Source: Archangium violaceum
Lineage (GTDB): Bacteria > Myxococcota > Myxococcia > Myxococcales > Myxococcaceae
DNA length: 64,000 nucleotides
Direction: 5' to 3'
Assembly (NCBI RefSeq): GCF_016887565.1
Contig: NZ_CP069396.1
Span: 9,654,001 to 9,718,000 of the forward strand
Shown: one piece after another, positions 33,871-43,371 of the stretch
Layout of the letters: each line of letters starts with the position of its first letter
Position numbering within the stretch: position 1 is the first letter of the stretch
The notes under the pieces: model-generated
What the model saw: the letters and a program-made list of their open reading frames with translations, nothing else
Databases searched by the model: none
What the model was told of the DNA's origin: nothing
Translations under genes and position numbers: made by a program

Positions 33871-34849
33871 GCGTCCGCCAGAGCCGCCCCGCCCCGCCCC
33901 CACGACTCGCGCGCCCGAGCCCGCCGTGCCCCCCACGGCGGCCGCGGCCCCGTCGCGCCCGTGGGAAGCCTCTCGCGTCCCGTCTCCCGGTGGCCCCCAG
34001 CCCACGCCCGTCCGCGCCCAGGCTCCCGCCAGCATGGAGCCACCGCGGCCTGTCTCCGCCCAGGCCCCTCGCCCGTTGGACGCGGCCCGGGCCCCCACAC
34101 CCGTGCCCTCGCAGCCCGTGGTGCGCGTGACGAACGTGCGTCCGCCGCCGTCGGCGCCCGCCCCGCGGCAGGAGGAGGACGAGCGGCTCTTCGCCGAGGA
34201 GGGCCCGGCCGATGGTTGTGCCTCGGGCGAGTGCCTGCCCGACGCGCCGCCCGTCCCTCTCGCCGAGCCGGAACCGGAGGTCGAGTCCGTCCGGCCCTTC
34301 GACGTCCACCACGCCTCGGGCACCGCGGCCCCCATGGCCGCCTCGGGTCGCGACAACCCCCGGCGTCCCCTCCAGGACCGGTGGCGCGCGGCGGTGGACA
34401 CCGTGCGCAACGCCTCCGGCCGGCACGCCAAGTCACTCGCGTGCGGCCGCCTGCTGTGGATTCGAGAGGGCGAGGTGGCGATCGGCTACACGCCCAAGGA
34501 CGGCTTCCACAAGACCACGGTCGCCGGCAACGGACGCGCCACGGTCGAGAAGGCCCTGTCCGAGCACTTCGGCCGCCCCACGAAGCTCGTGGTGCAGGAC
34601 GTCTCCGAGGCCGACAAGGTCGCTGGCCCCGATGCGGGCACGGGCGCGGGCCTCATCAGCATCGCCGAGCAGGACGCCCAGGAGCGCACCGCCTACGAGA
34701 AGAGCACCGAGGGCCGTGTCCGCGGTCACCCCGCCCTCCGGGCCGCGCTCAAGTTCCTGGGGGGAGAGATCGAACACATCCAGGTGTACGACCAGCCCGT
34801 GCGCCCGGTCTCCGCACCGACGAGCGACACTCCCGACGACAGCGCCTGA
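33800..34849 (+). CDS. DnaX tau-type C-terminal region in the +1 frame
   Basis: A 349-residue frame starting at ATG 33800, overlapping the preceding one by 71 bp. A long Pro/Ala-rich linker (about 10-190) leads to a folded end: RWRAAVDTVRNASGRHAKSLACGRLLW, then GHPALRAALKFLGGEIEHIQV, which resembles the C-terminal domain of DnaX tau. Third-position GC is high here, whereas the overlapping gamma frame drops in GC3 after about 33800, so the true coding frame switches near 33795-33805. No Shine-Dalgarno precedes ATG 33800. It is either reached by +1 frameshifting, translated on its own, or separated by a one-base error. Confidence 0.75.
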   Translation: MTLAKRLPERPEVAPVPPTFAPTERPPEPPRPAPTTRAPEPAVPPTAAAAPSRPWEASRVPSPGGPQPTPVRAQAPASMEPPRPVSAQAPRPLDAARAPTPVPSQPVVRVTNVRPPPSAPAPRQEEDERLFAEEGPADGCASGECLPDAPPVPLAEPEPEVESVRPFDVHHASGTAAPMAASGRDNPRRPLQDRWRAAVDTVRNASGRHAKSLACGRLLWIREGEVAIGYTPKDGFHKTTVAGNGRATVEKALSEHFGRPTKLVVQDVSEADKVAGPDAGTGAGLISIAEQDAQERTAYEKSTEGRVRGHPALRAALKFLGGEIEHIQVYDQPVRPVSAPTSDTPDDSA

Positions 34850-34874
34850 CAACGGACGCGTACGACGCTAGGGT
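34846..34874 (+). promoter_or_regulatory. Sigma-70 promoter of ybaB-recR
   Basis: CTGACA, 17 bp, TAGGGT, overlapping the end of the dnaX region, with a start about 57 bp before ATG 34938. It would allow ybaB-recR expression independent of dnaX. Confidence 0.5.
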
Positions 34875-34937
34875 GCGCCCTTCGACTTCATGCCGAGCGG
34901 TCCCCGATGCCCGCTCGCACGCCATACGAGGAAGCTC

Positions 34938-35255
34938 ATGCCCGGCATCGACCTGAACTATTTCATCCGTCAGGCCAACAAGCTCACGGAGAAGATCGAG
35001 CAGCGCAAGAAGGAGCTGGCCGAAGAGACCGTCGAGGCCAAGGCCGGTGACGGCCGCGTCACCGTGGTCGCCAACTGCGTCCAGGAGATCAAGAGCATCA
35101 AGATCGACAAGTCGCTCGTGGACCCCAACGACCTGGGCATGCTCGAGGACCTCGTCACCGCCGGCGTCAACGCCGCCCTGGCGAGCAGCCGTGAGAAGAT
35201 GCAGCGCGAGCTCGGCAAGATCTCCGGCGGCGTGAAGATCCCCGGCATTACTTGA
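34938..35255 (+). CDS. ybaB: YbaB/EbfC family nucleoid-associated protein
   Basis: A 105-residue protein of the YbaB/EbfC family. It has a central charged helix (NKLTEKIEQRKKELAEETVEAKAGDG), then VTVVANCVQEIKSIKIDKSLV and an acidic C-terminal helix region. These dimers bind DNA and help compact the nucleoid. I chose ATG 34938, preceded by GAGG, and not an ATG 48 bases upstream, because the family starts near here. It lies in the classical dnaX-ybaB-recR order, six bases before recR. Confidence 0.93.
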   Translation: MPGIDLNYFIRQANKLTEKIEQRKKELAEETVEAKAGDGRVTVVANCVQEIKSIKIDKSLVDPNDLGMLEDLVTAGVNAALASSREKMQRELGKISGGVKIPGIT

Positions 35256-35261
35256 TACCGG

Positions 35262-35855
35262 ATGACTCCCGACCCTCTCAACCGCCTGGTCGCCCAGCTC
35301 GCGAAGCTTCCCGGTATCGGGGAGAAGACCGCGCAGCGGCTGGCGTTCCACATCCTCCGCGCTCCGGGTGAGTACGCCCAGGAGCTGTCGCATGCCATCC
35401 GCGAGGTGAAGGAGAAGGTGCACCTGTGTGCCCGGTGCTTCTCCCTCACCGACTCGGAGCTGTGCGGCTTCTGCCGGGACAACAAGCGCGACGAGCGCGT
35501 CCTGTGCGTGGTGGAGACGTTCGCGGACCTGATGGCACTGGAGCGCACCCGCGAGTTCAAGGGCCGCTACCACGTGCTGCACGGTGTGCTCTCGCCATTG
35601 GACGGCGTGGGCCCCGAGCAGCTGCGCATCAAGGAGCTCCTGACGCGGCTCGGAGACGGGCACGTCGAGGAGATCATCCTCGCCACCAACCCGGACGTGG
35701 AGGGCGAGGCCACCGCGCTCTACCTCACCCGGATGCTCAAGCCGATGGGCATCCGTGTGAGCCGCATCGCCCAGGGTCTGCCCATGGGTGGAGATCTCGA
35801 GTACGCCGACCAGGCCACGCTGGCCAAGGCGCTCAGCGCCCGGCGCGAGCTGTGA
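35262..35855 (+). CDS. recR: Recombination protein RecR
   Basis: A 197-residue protein with an N-terminal helix-hairpin-helix (LAKLPGIGEKTAQRLAFHIL), a zinc finger (CARC and CGFC) at about 55-72, a Toprim domain (LCVVETFADLMALE, EIILATNPDVEGEATALYL) and a C-terminal Walker-B-like strand. RecR works with RecF and RecO to load RecA at gaps. Confidence 0.96.
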   Translation: MTPDPLNRLVAQLAKLPGIGEKTAQRLAFHILRAPGEYAQELSHAIREVKEKVHLCARCFSLTDSELCGFCRDNKRDERVLCVVETFADLMALERTREFKGRYHVLHGVLSPLDGVGPEQLRIKELLTRLGDGHVEEIILATNPDVEGEATALYLTRMLKPMGIRVSRIAQGLPMGGDLEYADQATLAKALSARREL

Positions 35856-35864
35856 GGCCCCCGG

Positions 35865-37652
<1,788 letters not shown>

Positions 37653-37661
37653 CTCAGGGCC

Positions 37662-39629
37662 TCACTTCAGCGTGCGCACCGTATATACGTCCGGTGCACC
37701 AGGGCGAGACATCTTGAATACGACGACGGGAGGCTGTCCCGCCGACGCCACCCAGGTATCGAACCGGTGTTTCGAGTCGAGTGCCAGGGGCTTGCCGTTC
37801 ACGGAGAGGCGTGCATCCACGGGGGCCACCCCGATCACGCGGACACGAGCTCCCGCGCGCTGCCCCTCTCGGGGCGCGCTGACGACGAGCGTTGGCACGG
37901 AATTGTCGAAGACAAGTTCCAGCTTGTTCATCCTCCCGCCACGCAACGGTTGCCCCTTGGGCCCCAGCGGGGTGATGGACCAGAGGAAGCTGCCCTCCTT
38001 CAGGAGACCCGCCTCGAGCGGCACGTGCGACGAGGCGGCGGAGCGCTCCGCCACGGGCTGCCCGAGGGCGCCGCTCCGGTACACCGCGACCTTGTAGGAG
38101 GCCGCGCCCGTCTCCGCCTGGCAGGTGAAGGTGATGGCCGGGGGCTTGTCCTGGAAGAAGATGGTCGTCTTCTCCGGCCCCTCGGGTACCCGGTTGCGCA
38201 GCCGATCCAGCTGGCCCTTGGGCGAGCGCTCCGGCCCGAAGGACGCATGGCCATGGGTCAGCTCCGAGCCGTCCGGCCGCCGCACCCTCCAGTACAGCGA
38301 GCCCTTCGCGGGGGCCTTCACGTTGACGAAGCCGCGGCGGGCCACACCCGACAGCACCGGCCGCTTGAAGTCGGAATCCGAGGCCACCTCCACCCGCACC
38401 TCGCCCTCCTCGTCCCACGTGAGGGCCACCTCGGACAGGCGCCGGTGGAACACCTGCTGGCCCTCGAGCGAGGCCAGCGCGACCGGCGCCCGCGCCAGCG
38501 ACTCGACGCGCGCGGCGGCCTCTCCCGCCACGGTGGCGCGCTCGCCCGCGCGCAGGGGCGCCCGGGCCTCGCCGCGCACCAGCGTCACGTCACCCGCTCG
38601 CGAGTCCACGGTGAAGCCGTCCCCGGTGCGCCGCACGTCGAGCCGGGCGGCCCCGTTGCTCTCCAGCAGGAGCCCCGGAAACACCACGCGGCTGACATGG
38701 CCCGGAGCCAGCGTCAGTCCCAGCTCGCCCCCGAGCAGATCCAACCGCGCCTCGTCCGTCATCCCGGAGCGGGCCACGCCCTCCACCACCAGCTCGCCGC
38801 CCTGCCCCAGCGCGAGCGTGGACTCCGAGCCCTCCAGGTTCAGCAGCGCCGTGCCCTGGCGCGCGCGCACGCTGTCGCCGGCCCCGAGCGCCTCGCCCTT
38901 CCGGTCCACCGCGCGCCACCGGGCACTGCCCTTCTGGCGCCACTCCGCGCGGCCCGTCCCGGCGTGCACCGTCACCTGCACGGGCGCCAGCTCCAGCACC
39001 CGCGTCGTCACGCCCTCGGCCTTCACCGAGACTTCCTGCCCCTGAGTAGCCCGCACCGTCTGCCCGTTCTTCGCCACCACCTCCACGGAGCCCAGGCGGA
39101 CTTCCACGTGGCTCTCGTCCTGGCCCACGTCCAACCGCACCTCGCTCTCCTCCGCGCCCAGGCGGGTGAGACCGAAGGGCGTGAGCAGGGTGAGATGGAC
39201 CCGCGGACCCGCCTTCCCTCCCGCCGCGACCGCCGGTACCCGCGACAGCACGATGCCGCGCGACACCATCACCACCACGCCGGTCGAGTCCTCGTCGAGG
39301 ATGAAGCGCGCCTGAGCGCCCACCTCCACCGTGCGCCCGTCGGCGAAAAGCACCCTGGCGCTCGCGTCGGCGCCCGTTTCCAACGCGTCACCGCGCAGCA
39401 GCGGTCCCTGGGTCGCGGGCGACTGCTTCCCTCCGCGCTCGAGCCACACCTCGCCTGACATCGACGCGAGCCGCGCGAGTTCCGCCACGCCCGCGTCCTC
39501 CGCCGCCGTCGCGGGGGCTGGCGTCACCGGCGTGGGAGCGGGAGCGGGAGGCAACGGCTCCTCCTCCCCGCACGCGGTGGCGAGCAGCAGACACAGCGCG
39601 GACGCGAGGAGAAAGCGGAAGGAACTCAC
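37662..39629 (-). CDS. FecR-domain lipoprotein or secreted protein
   Basis: A 655-residue exported protein. The signal peptide ends LLLATACGEEE with Cys20 as probable lipidation site, though the lipobox is poor. A Pro/Ala-rich linker is followed by a FecR-like beta domain (about 55-170: SGEVWLERGG, LLRGDALETGADASARVLFADGRTVEVG). More beta-rich modules follow, one resembling a FecR repeat (WRAVDRKGEALGAGDSVRARQGTALLNLEG), and Ig-like folds near the C-terminus. It likely acts as a periplasmic sensor or scaffold. The start overlaps the stop of the next upstream gene by 4 bp, and its stop lies 10 bp before the kinase start, so all three genes form one operon. Confidence 0.8.
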   Translation of the reverse strand: MSSFRFLLASALCLLLATACGEEEPLPPAPAPTPVTPAPATAAEDAGVAELARLASMSGEVWLERGGKQSPATQGPLLRGDALETGADASARVLFADGRTVEVGAQARFILDEDSTGVVVMVSRGIVLSRVPAVAAGGKAGPRVHLTLLTPFGLTRLGAEESEVRLDVGQDESHVEVRLGSVEVVAKNGQTVRATQGQEVSVKAEGVTTRVLELAPVQVTVHAGTGRAEWRQKGSARWRAVDRKGEALGAGDSVRARQGTALLNLEGSESTLALGQGGELVVEGVARSGMTDEARLDLLGGELGLTLAPGHVSRVVFPGLLLESNGAARLDVRRTGDGFTVDSRAGDVTLVRGEARAPLRAGERATVAGEAAARVESLARAPVALASLEGQQVFHRRLSEVALTWDEEGEVRVEVASDSDFKRPVLSGVARRGFVNVKAPAKGSLYWRVRRPDGSELTHGHASFGPERSPKGQLDRLRNRVPEGPEKTTIFFQDKPPAITFTCQAETGAASYKVAVYRSGALGQPVAERSAASSHVPLEAGLLKEGSFLWSITPLGPKGQPLRGGRMNKLELVFDNSVPTLVVSAPREGQRAGARVRVIGVAPVDARLSVNGKPLALDSKHRFDTWVASAGQPPVVVFKMSRPGAPDVYTVRTLK

Positions 39630-41125
39630 CGGGTCTTGGGGAAGAGATCGACGTTGAAGATGGCCTGCTCGCCGTCGCCCACGGTGACGACCTTCGTCTG
39701 GGACAGGTGGCCGGGAGCCGAGAAGACGAGACGATACCTACCTTGCTTGAGCTGGACCTGGAAAGTCCCCCTGGCGTCCGTGCGGCGGCGGAGCTTCGCC
39801 TCCGGAACGTAGAGCCAGGCCTGGAGTGGCTTTCCTCCACGGACGCTGCGCACCTGACCGGACAAGGTAGCGAGCGCTCCCTGGCGCGCATGGGTGAGTG
39901 ACACGGACAGTCGCGACACGAGGCCGGCGGCGATGACCACGGCCTCCTGCCCGGTGCGGAAGTCCGGGGCCGACACCTTCACCTCCACGGGACCCGGGGC
40001 GAGCCCCTTCAGGAGGGCCAGCCCCATGTCGTTGGTGGTGACCTCGGTACCGCCCACGGTGACGAGCGCGCCCGGCAGGGGCGTCCCATTGCGCCCATCC
40101 ACCACGAGCACCTCCAGGGAGCCCACGCGCGGCTCCTGAATCGCCCGCAGCACCAACTCCGAGCGCCCACCGGCCGTCACCGAGGTGCGCGCCTCCACGG
40201 GCAGATAGCCCTCCACGTCGACGCGAACGAGCACCTCGCCCGGCGGCAGCTCCACTCCCGTCAACCGCCCGTCCGCGCCGAGCACGCGCGGGGCCTGCTC
40301 CACGCCCCCCACCGTCAGCACCACGCTGGCCCCGGGCAGCGCCTTCCCCGAGTCCTCCTCCACCACCGCGAGGACGAGCTCCCCCAGTTCCGGCCGCGAG
40401 TCCCCACCGCCATGGGTGAGCTCGAACGCCAGTCCCGCGCGGCTGAGGACCTGCCATGACTCCAACCCGTCCGCCGTCGTCAGCCCGTCGCGCACGTACT
40501 GGTAGTCCAGCACCAGCGCCCCACCCCACTCGCCCCGCCGCAGCACCGGCACGATCAGCGCGCCACCGGCCGCGAAGCCCGTCGACGAAGCACCGAGGGC
40601 CACGGGCACCTCGCCACGCACCTCCGCGCGCAGGCGCCAGGGCAGCGGCACGAGGACGCGGGCTCCCACCAGCGCGGCATGGCGCGCCGAGGCCACGAGC
40701 CGCGCCCCTCCCTCGACACTGGAGAAGGTGGGCAGCTGCGCGAAGCCGTAGCCGGCGCTCACCTCGGCGCGCACCGGCCCCAGGGCGACACGCGCCGCCG
40801 GCCCCACCGAGGCCCGCAGCAACCCTCCCCCGGTGACGAGTTGCGTCTCCTTCGAGAGGCTGAGGCCCTCGCGCTGCACGCTGGCCCACGCCCCCCACCA
40901 GCCCCCGCCGAACACCGCGGCCCACAGCGCCACGTCATTGGGCGTCATGCCCCCATAGGACACCGCCGGCCCGGCCTCCTGGGCCCCCTCCCGGAAGGTC
41001 AACCCGTACCGAAGTCGGACCGTGGCGTGCTCCGCGGACGCTCCCTCGGCCCTGACGGTGATCGGCCCCCCGAGGGTGAGCACAAGTAGGAGAATGGAAA
41101 AAAAGGGGCGCGGAAGGAACGACAC
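39626..41125 (-). CDS. Secreted beta-rich protein with CarboxypepD_reg-like repeats
   Basis: About 499 residues from the GTG at 41125 (which decodes as Met-Ser-Phe-Leu). A signal peptide (FLPRPFFSILLLVLTLGGPITVRAEG) leads a region of amphipathic strands typical of an OM beta-barrel or OM-associated protein (about 30-225). Three CarboxypepD_reg/PEGA-like Ig domains follow (LVLAVVEEDSGKALPGASVVLTVGG, LEVLVVDGRNGTPLPGALVTVGG, LSGQVRSVRGGKPLQAWLYVP). ATG 41203 is in frame, but the near-consensus TATACT at 41132-41137 leaves GTG 41125 as the first codon of the transcript. It leads the three-gene run ending in the kinase. Confidence 0.75.
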   Translation of the reverse strand: MSFLPRPFFSILLLVLTLGGPITVRAEGASAEHATVRLRYGLTFREGAQEAGPAVSYGGMTPNDVALWAAVFGGGWWGAWASVQREGLSLSKETQLVTGGGLLRASVGPAARVALGPVRAEVSAGYGFAQLPTFSSVEGGARLVASARHAALVGARVLVPLPWRLRAEVRGEVPVALGASSTGFAAGGALIVPVLRRGEWGGALVLDYQYVRDGLTTADGLESWQVLSRAGLAFELTHGGGDSRPELGELVLAVVEEDSGKALPGASVVLTVGGVEQAPRVLGADGRLTGVELPPGEVLVRVDVEGYLPVEARTSVTAGGRSELVLRAIQEPRVGSLEVLVVDGRNGTPLPGALVTVGGTEVTTNDMGLALLKGLAPGPVEVKVSAPDFRTGQEAVVIAAGLVSRLSVSLTHARQGALATLSGQVRSVRGGKPLQAWLYVPEAKLRRRTDARGTFQVQLKQGRYRLVFSAPGHLSQTKVVTVGDGEQAIFNVDLFPKTR

Positions 41126-41131
41126 GGCCAG

Positions 41132-41137
41132 AGTATA
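41132..41137 (-). promoter_or_regulatory. -10 element of the CarboxypepD_reg/FecR/kinase operon
   Basis: TATACT on the minus strand, 6 bases before GTG 41125, with no good -35 seen. It implies a leaderless message. Confidence 0.4.
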
Positions 41138-41323
41138 GTGAAGACTCGACAGGTCCCCTCGAAACAGGAAGCGCCCGATTTTCCCCGACACACCTCCATG
41201 CACGACGCTCTCTCCGGCACGGCCCGGGCACCCCTACCCCAGGCGCTGGGCAGGCGGCCTCTGTGGGCATGTGCCTGCATGCCAGCCCCGGGAGCACGGG
41301 CTTCCACGGAAAGAGGTGGCTTC

Positions 41324-41352
41324 TTGCCGGGTTGAAAGGGCTTTGCTAAAGC
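41324..41352 (+). promoter_or_regulatory. Candidate mglBA promoter
   Basis: TTGCCG, 17 bp, TAAAGC with an extended TGC before the -10, about 105 bp upstream of mglB. The 332 bp divergent gap (41126-41457) also holds two small hairpins, GCTTT/AAAGC and CTCCC/GGGAG around 41342-41372, and otherwise no open frame I would call a gene. Confidence 0.4.
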
Positions 41353-41457
41353 TCCCCCGGTCGGGAGCGCCGCACCTAACCTCCGAAATTCATTCCGGAA
41401 ACCTTCGGGGGCCGCGGGAGTCAAGGTCGAGCGAGACGCTTAGGAGCGTAAACGCCC

Positions 41458-41937
41458 ATGGGCACGCAATTGGTGATGTATGAAGAGGAGTTCACCAAGA
41501 TCAACGCAGTTTGCGACCGGCTGACCAAGGACGCGAACGCGAAGGTGGTGTTCCTCGTCGACAAGAACGGGCAGCTCATCTCCTCCGCGGGTCAGACGCA
41601 GAACATCGATACCACCTCGCTGGCGTCTCTGACGGCCGGTAACGTGGCGGCGATGGGCGGTCTGGCGAAGTTGATCGGAGAGAACGAGTTCCCCCATCAG
41701 TTCCACGAGGGGGCGAAGGACTCGCTCTACATGACCATCGTCGGGAGCCGGGTGGTGCTCGTTGTCATCTTCGACAACCGGACCAGCCTCGGCCTGGTGC
41801 GCCTGCGCATCAAGAAGGCCAGTGACGAGCTGACCAAGATCTTCGAAACTCTGGTGAAGAAGACTGACGGTCCCGGGGTCGGCTCGCCGTTCGCCGAGAT
41901 TTCCGACGACGATATCGACAACCTCTTCAGCGAGTAA
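41458..41937 (+). CDS. mglB: Roadblock/LC7 protein MglB, GTPase-activating protein of MglA
   Basis: A 159-residue Roadblock/LC7-fold protein: YEEEFTKINAVCDRLTKDANAKVVFLVDKNGQLIS, SLASLTAGNVAAMGGLAKLIGE and VVLVVIFDNRTSLGLVRLRIKKA. It is the homodimeric GAP that acts on MglA and marks the lagging pole in Myxococcus. A C-terminal acidic tail (EISDDDIDNLFSE) is present, the type that helps recruit polarity partners. AGGAG stands 11 bases before the ATG, and mglA follows after 11 bp. Confidence 0.97.
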   Translation: MGTQLVMYEEEFTKINAVCDRLTKDANAKVVFLVDKNGQLISSAGQTQNIDTTSLASLTAGNVAAMGGLAKLIGENEFPHQFHEGAKDSLYMTIVGSRVVLVVIFDNRTSLGLVRLRIKKASDELTKIFETLVKKTDGPGVGSPFAEISDDDIDNLFSE

Positions 41938-41948
41938 CCCGGGAAGCC

Positions 41949-42536
41949 ATGTCCTTCATCAACTACTCGTCTCGCGAAATCAACTGCAAGATCGTCTACT
42001 ACGGTCCCGGGTTGTGCGGGAAGACGACGAACCTGCAGTACATCTACAACAAGACCGCCGCGGAGACGAAGGGCAAGCTCATCTCGCTCTCGACCGAGAC
42101 GGACCGCACGCTCTTCTTCGACTTCCTCCCGCTGTCGCTGGGTGAGATCCGCGGCTTCAAGACGCGCTTCCACCTGTACACGGTGCCGGGACAGGTCTTC
42201 TACGACGCCAGCCGCAAGCTCATCCTCAAGGGGGTGGACGGCGTGGTGTTCGTGGCCGACAGCCAGGTCGAGCGCATGGAGGCCAACATGGAGTCGTTGG
42301 AGAACCTCCGCGTCAACCTCGCCGAGCAGGGCTACGATCTGAACAAGATCCCCTACGTCATCCAGTACAACAAGCGGGACCTGCCCAACGCGGTGACCGT
42401 CGAGGAGATGCGCAAGACGCTCAACCAGCGCAACATCCCCGAGTACCAGGCGGTGGCCCCCACGGGCGTGGGCGTGTTCGACACGCTCAAGGCCGTGGCC
42501 AAGCTGGTGCTGACGGAGCTGAAAAAGGGCGGCTAG
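41949..42536 (+). CDS. mglA: Small Ras-like GTPase MglA
   Basis: A 195-residue GTPase. P-loop GPGLCGKTT (19-27), switch region GEIRGFKTRFHLYTVPGQ with Thr78 in place of the usual Asp of the PM3 motif, and NKRD as the base-recognition motif are all as in Myxococcus MglA. It cycles between leading pole (GTP) and cytoplasm to set cell polarity and drives focal-adhesion gliding machinery. It is followed after 45 bp by the envelope gene block. Confidence 0.98.
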   Translation: MSFINYSSREINCKIVYYGPGLCGKTTNLQYIYNKTAAETKGKLISLSTETDRTLFFDFLPLSLGEIRGFKTRFHLYTVPGQVFYDASRKLILKGVDGVVFVADSQVERMEANMESLENLRVNLAEQGYDLNKIPYVIQYNKRDLPNAVTVEEMRKTLNQRNIPEYQAVAPTGVGVFDTLKAVAKLVLTELKKGG

Positions 42537-42581
42537 AGACGTCTGGCGGTCTCACGGCCGCCAGCAGACGAGGTCGCTCCG

Positions 42582-43361
42582 GTGCGCTCCCCCTCCTCCA
42601 TCTCCGTGCTGGCGCTCGCCAGCACGTTTCTGTGGGCCCCTGCGTTCGCGCAGACGGGCCCCGCGCCCGTTGGGGCTCCCGCTCCGGCGACATCCACGGC
42701 GGCGCCAGCCCCCTCGGCTCCGGAGAGCAACCCCGGGCAGACGGCGGACGAGGCCTTCACCACGCGGGTGAGGACGCTCGAGGAGCAGGTCGTCGACCTG
42801 AAGGAGAAGATCTTCCGCTCCAAGGCCCGCCTGCAGCTGCTGCAGGAGACGGTGCTGGGAGGAGATCTCACCACCGGCTCGAGCGCGGTGCTCTTCCACC
42901 GCAACGAGATGGGTGACTCGTTCGTGCTGGAGTCGGTGGCGTACGCGCTGGACGGCGCGCCCATCTTCACCCGCGCGGACGAGAACGGGAGCCTGTCCGG
43001 GCAGGAGGAGCTGGAGATCTTCAAGGGCCGCATCGTGCCCGGCCAGCATCAGGTCGCCGTGCGGCTCGTCTACCGGGGCCATGGCTTCGGGGTGTTCAGC
43101 TACCTGGAGGGCTACCGCTTCAAGGTGCAGTCCAGCTACACCTTCAACGCGGAGCCGGGGAAGGTGACCACCGTGCGCGTGGTGGGCTTCGAGCAGGGAG
43201 GGCTGACCACGGATCTGAAGGATCGGCCCGCGGTGCGCTACGACGTCGAGTCGGAGCGCGACACGAGCTCGCAGACCGCCCCGGCCTCGGACGCCGCGCC
43301 CGCCGCTGGAGCCCCACCACCGCCTCCGACCGCCACGGCCCCCGCCGAGACGAAGAAGTAG
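42582..43361 (+). CDS. Exported coiled-coil protein in the mglBA cluster
   Basis: About 259 residues. A signal peptide (LALASTFLWAPAFA-Q) leads a Pro/Ala linker, a coiled coil (about 55-90, FTTRVRTLEEQVVDLKEKIFRSKARLQLLQETV) and a compact beta-rich domain (SSAVLFHRNEMGDSFVLESVAYALDGAPIF, GQHQVAVRLVYRGHG). It ends in a Pro/Ala-rich tail. A GTG start at 42582 is used. Homologues in myxobacteria are often misnamed dihydrolipoamide acetyltransferase because of the Pro/Ala runs. It is the third gene of the mglBA run, with 10 bp to the next one. By order it corresponds to what I recall as the gene after mglA in Myxococcus. Function unknown. Confidence 0.75.
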   Translation: MRSPSSISVLALASTFLWAPAFAQTGPAPVGAPAPATSTAAPAPSAPESNPGQTADEAFTTRVRTLEEQVVDLKEKIFRSKARLQLLQETVLGGDLTTGSSAVLFHRNEMGDSFVLESVAYALDGAPIFTRADENGSLSGQEELEIFKGRIVPGQHQVAVRLVYRGHGFGVFSYLEGYRFKVQSSYTFNAEPGKVTTVRVVGFEQGGLTTDLKDRPAVRYDVESERDTSSQTAPASDAAPAAGAPPPPPTATAPAETKK

Positions 43362-43371
43362 AGGGTCGGCC

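Noticed and set aside
37662-38418. A minus-strand frame read alongside the FecR gene
   Set aside because: It runs in another phase of the same strand and lacks motifs; the FecR frame is supported by its signal peptide and domain.
41949-42536. Unusual PM3 motif (Thr78) in the MglA GTPase as a novelty
   Set aside because: This substitution is a known property of the MglA group, not a peculiarity of this strain.
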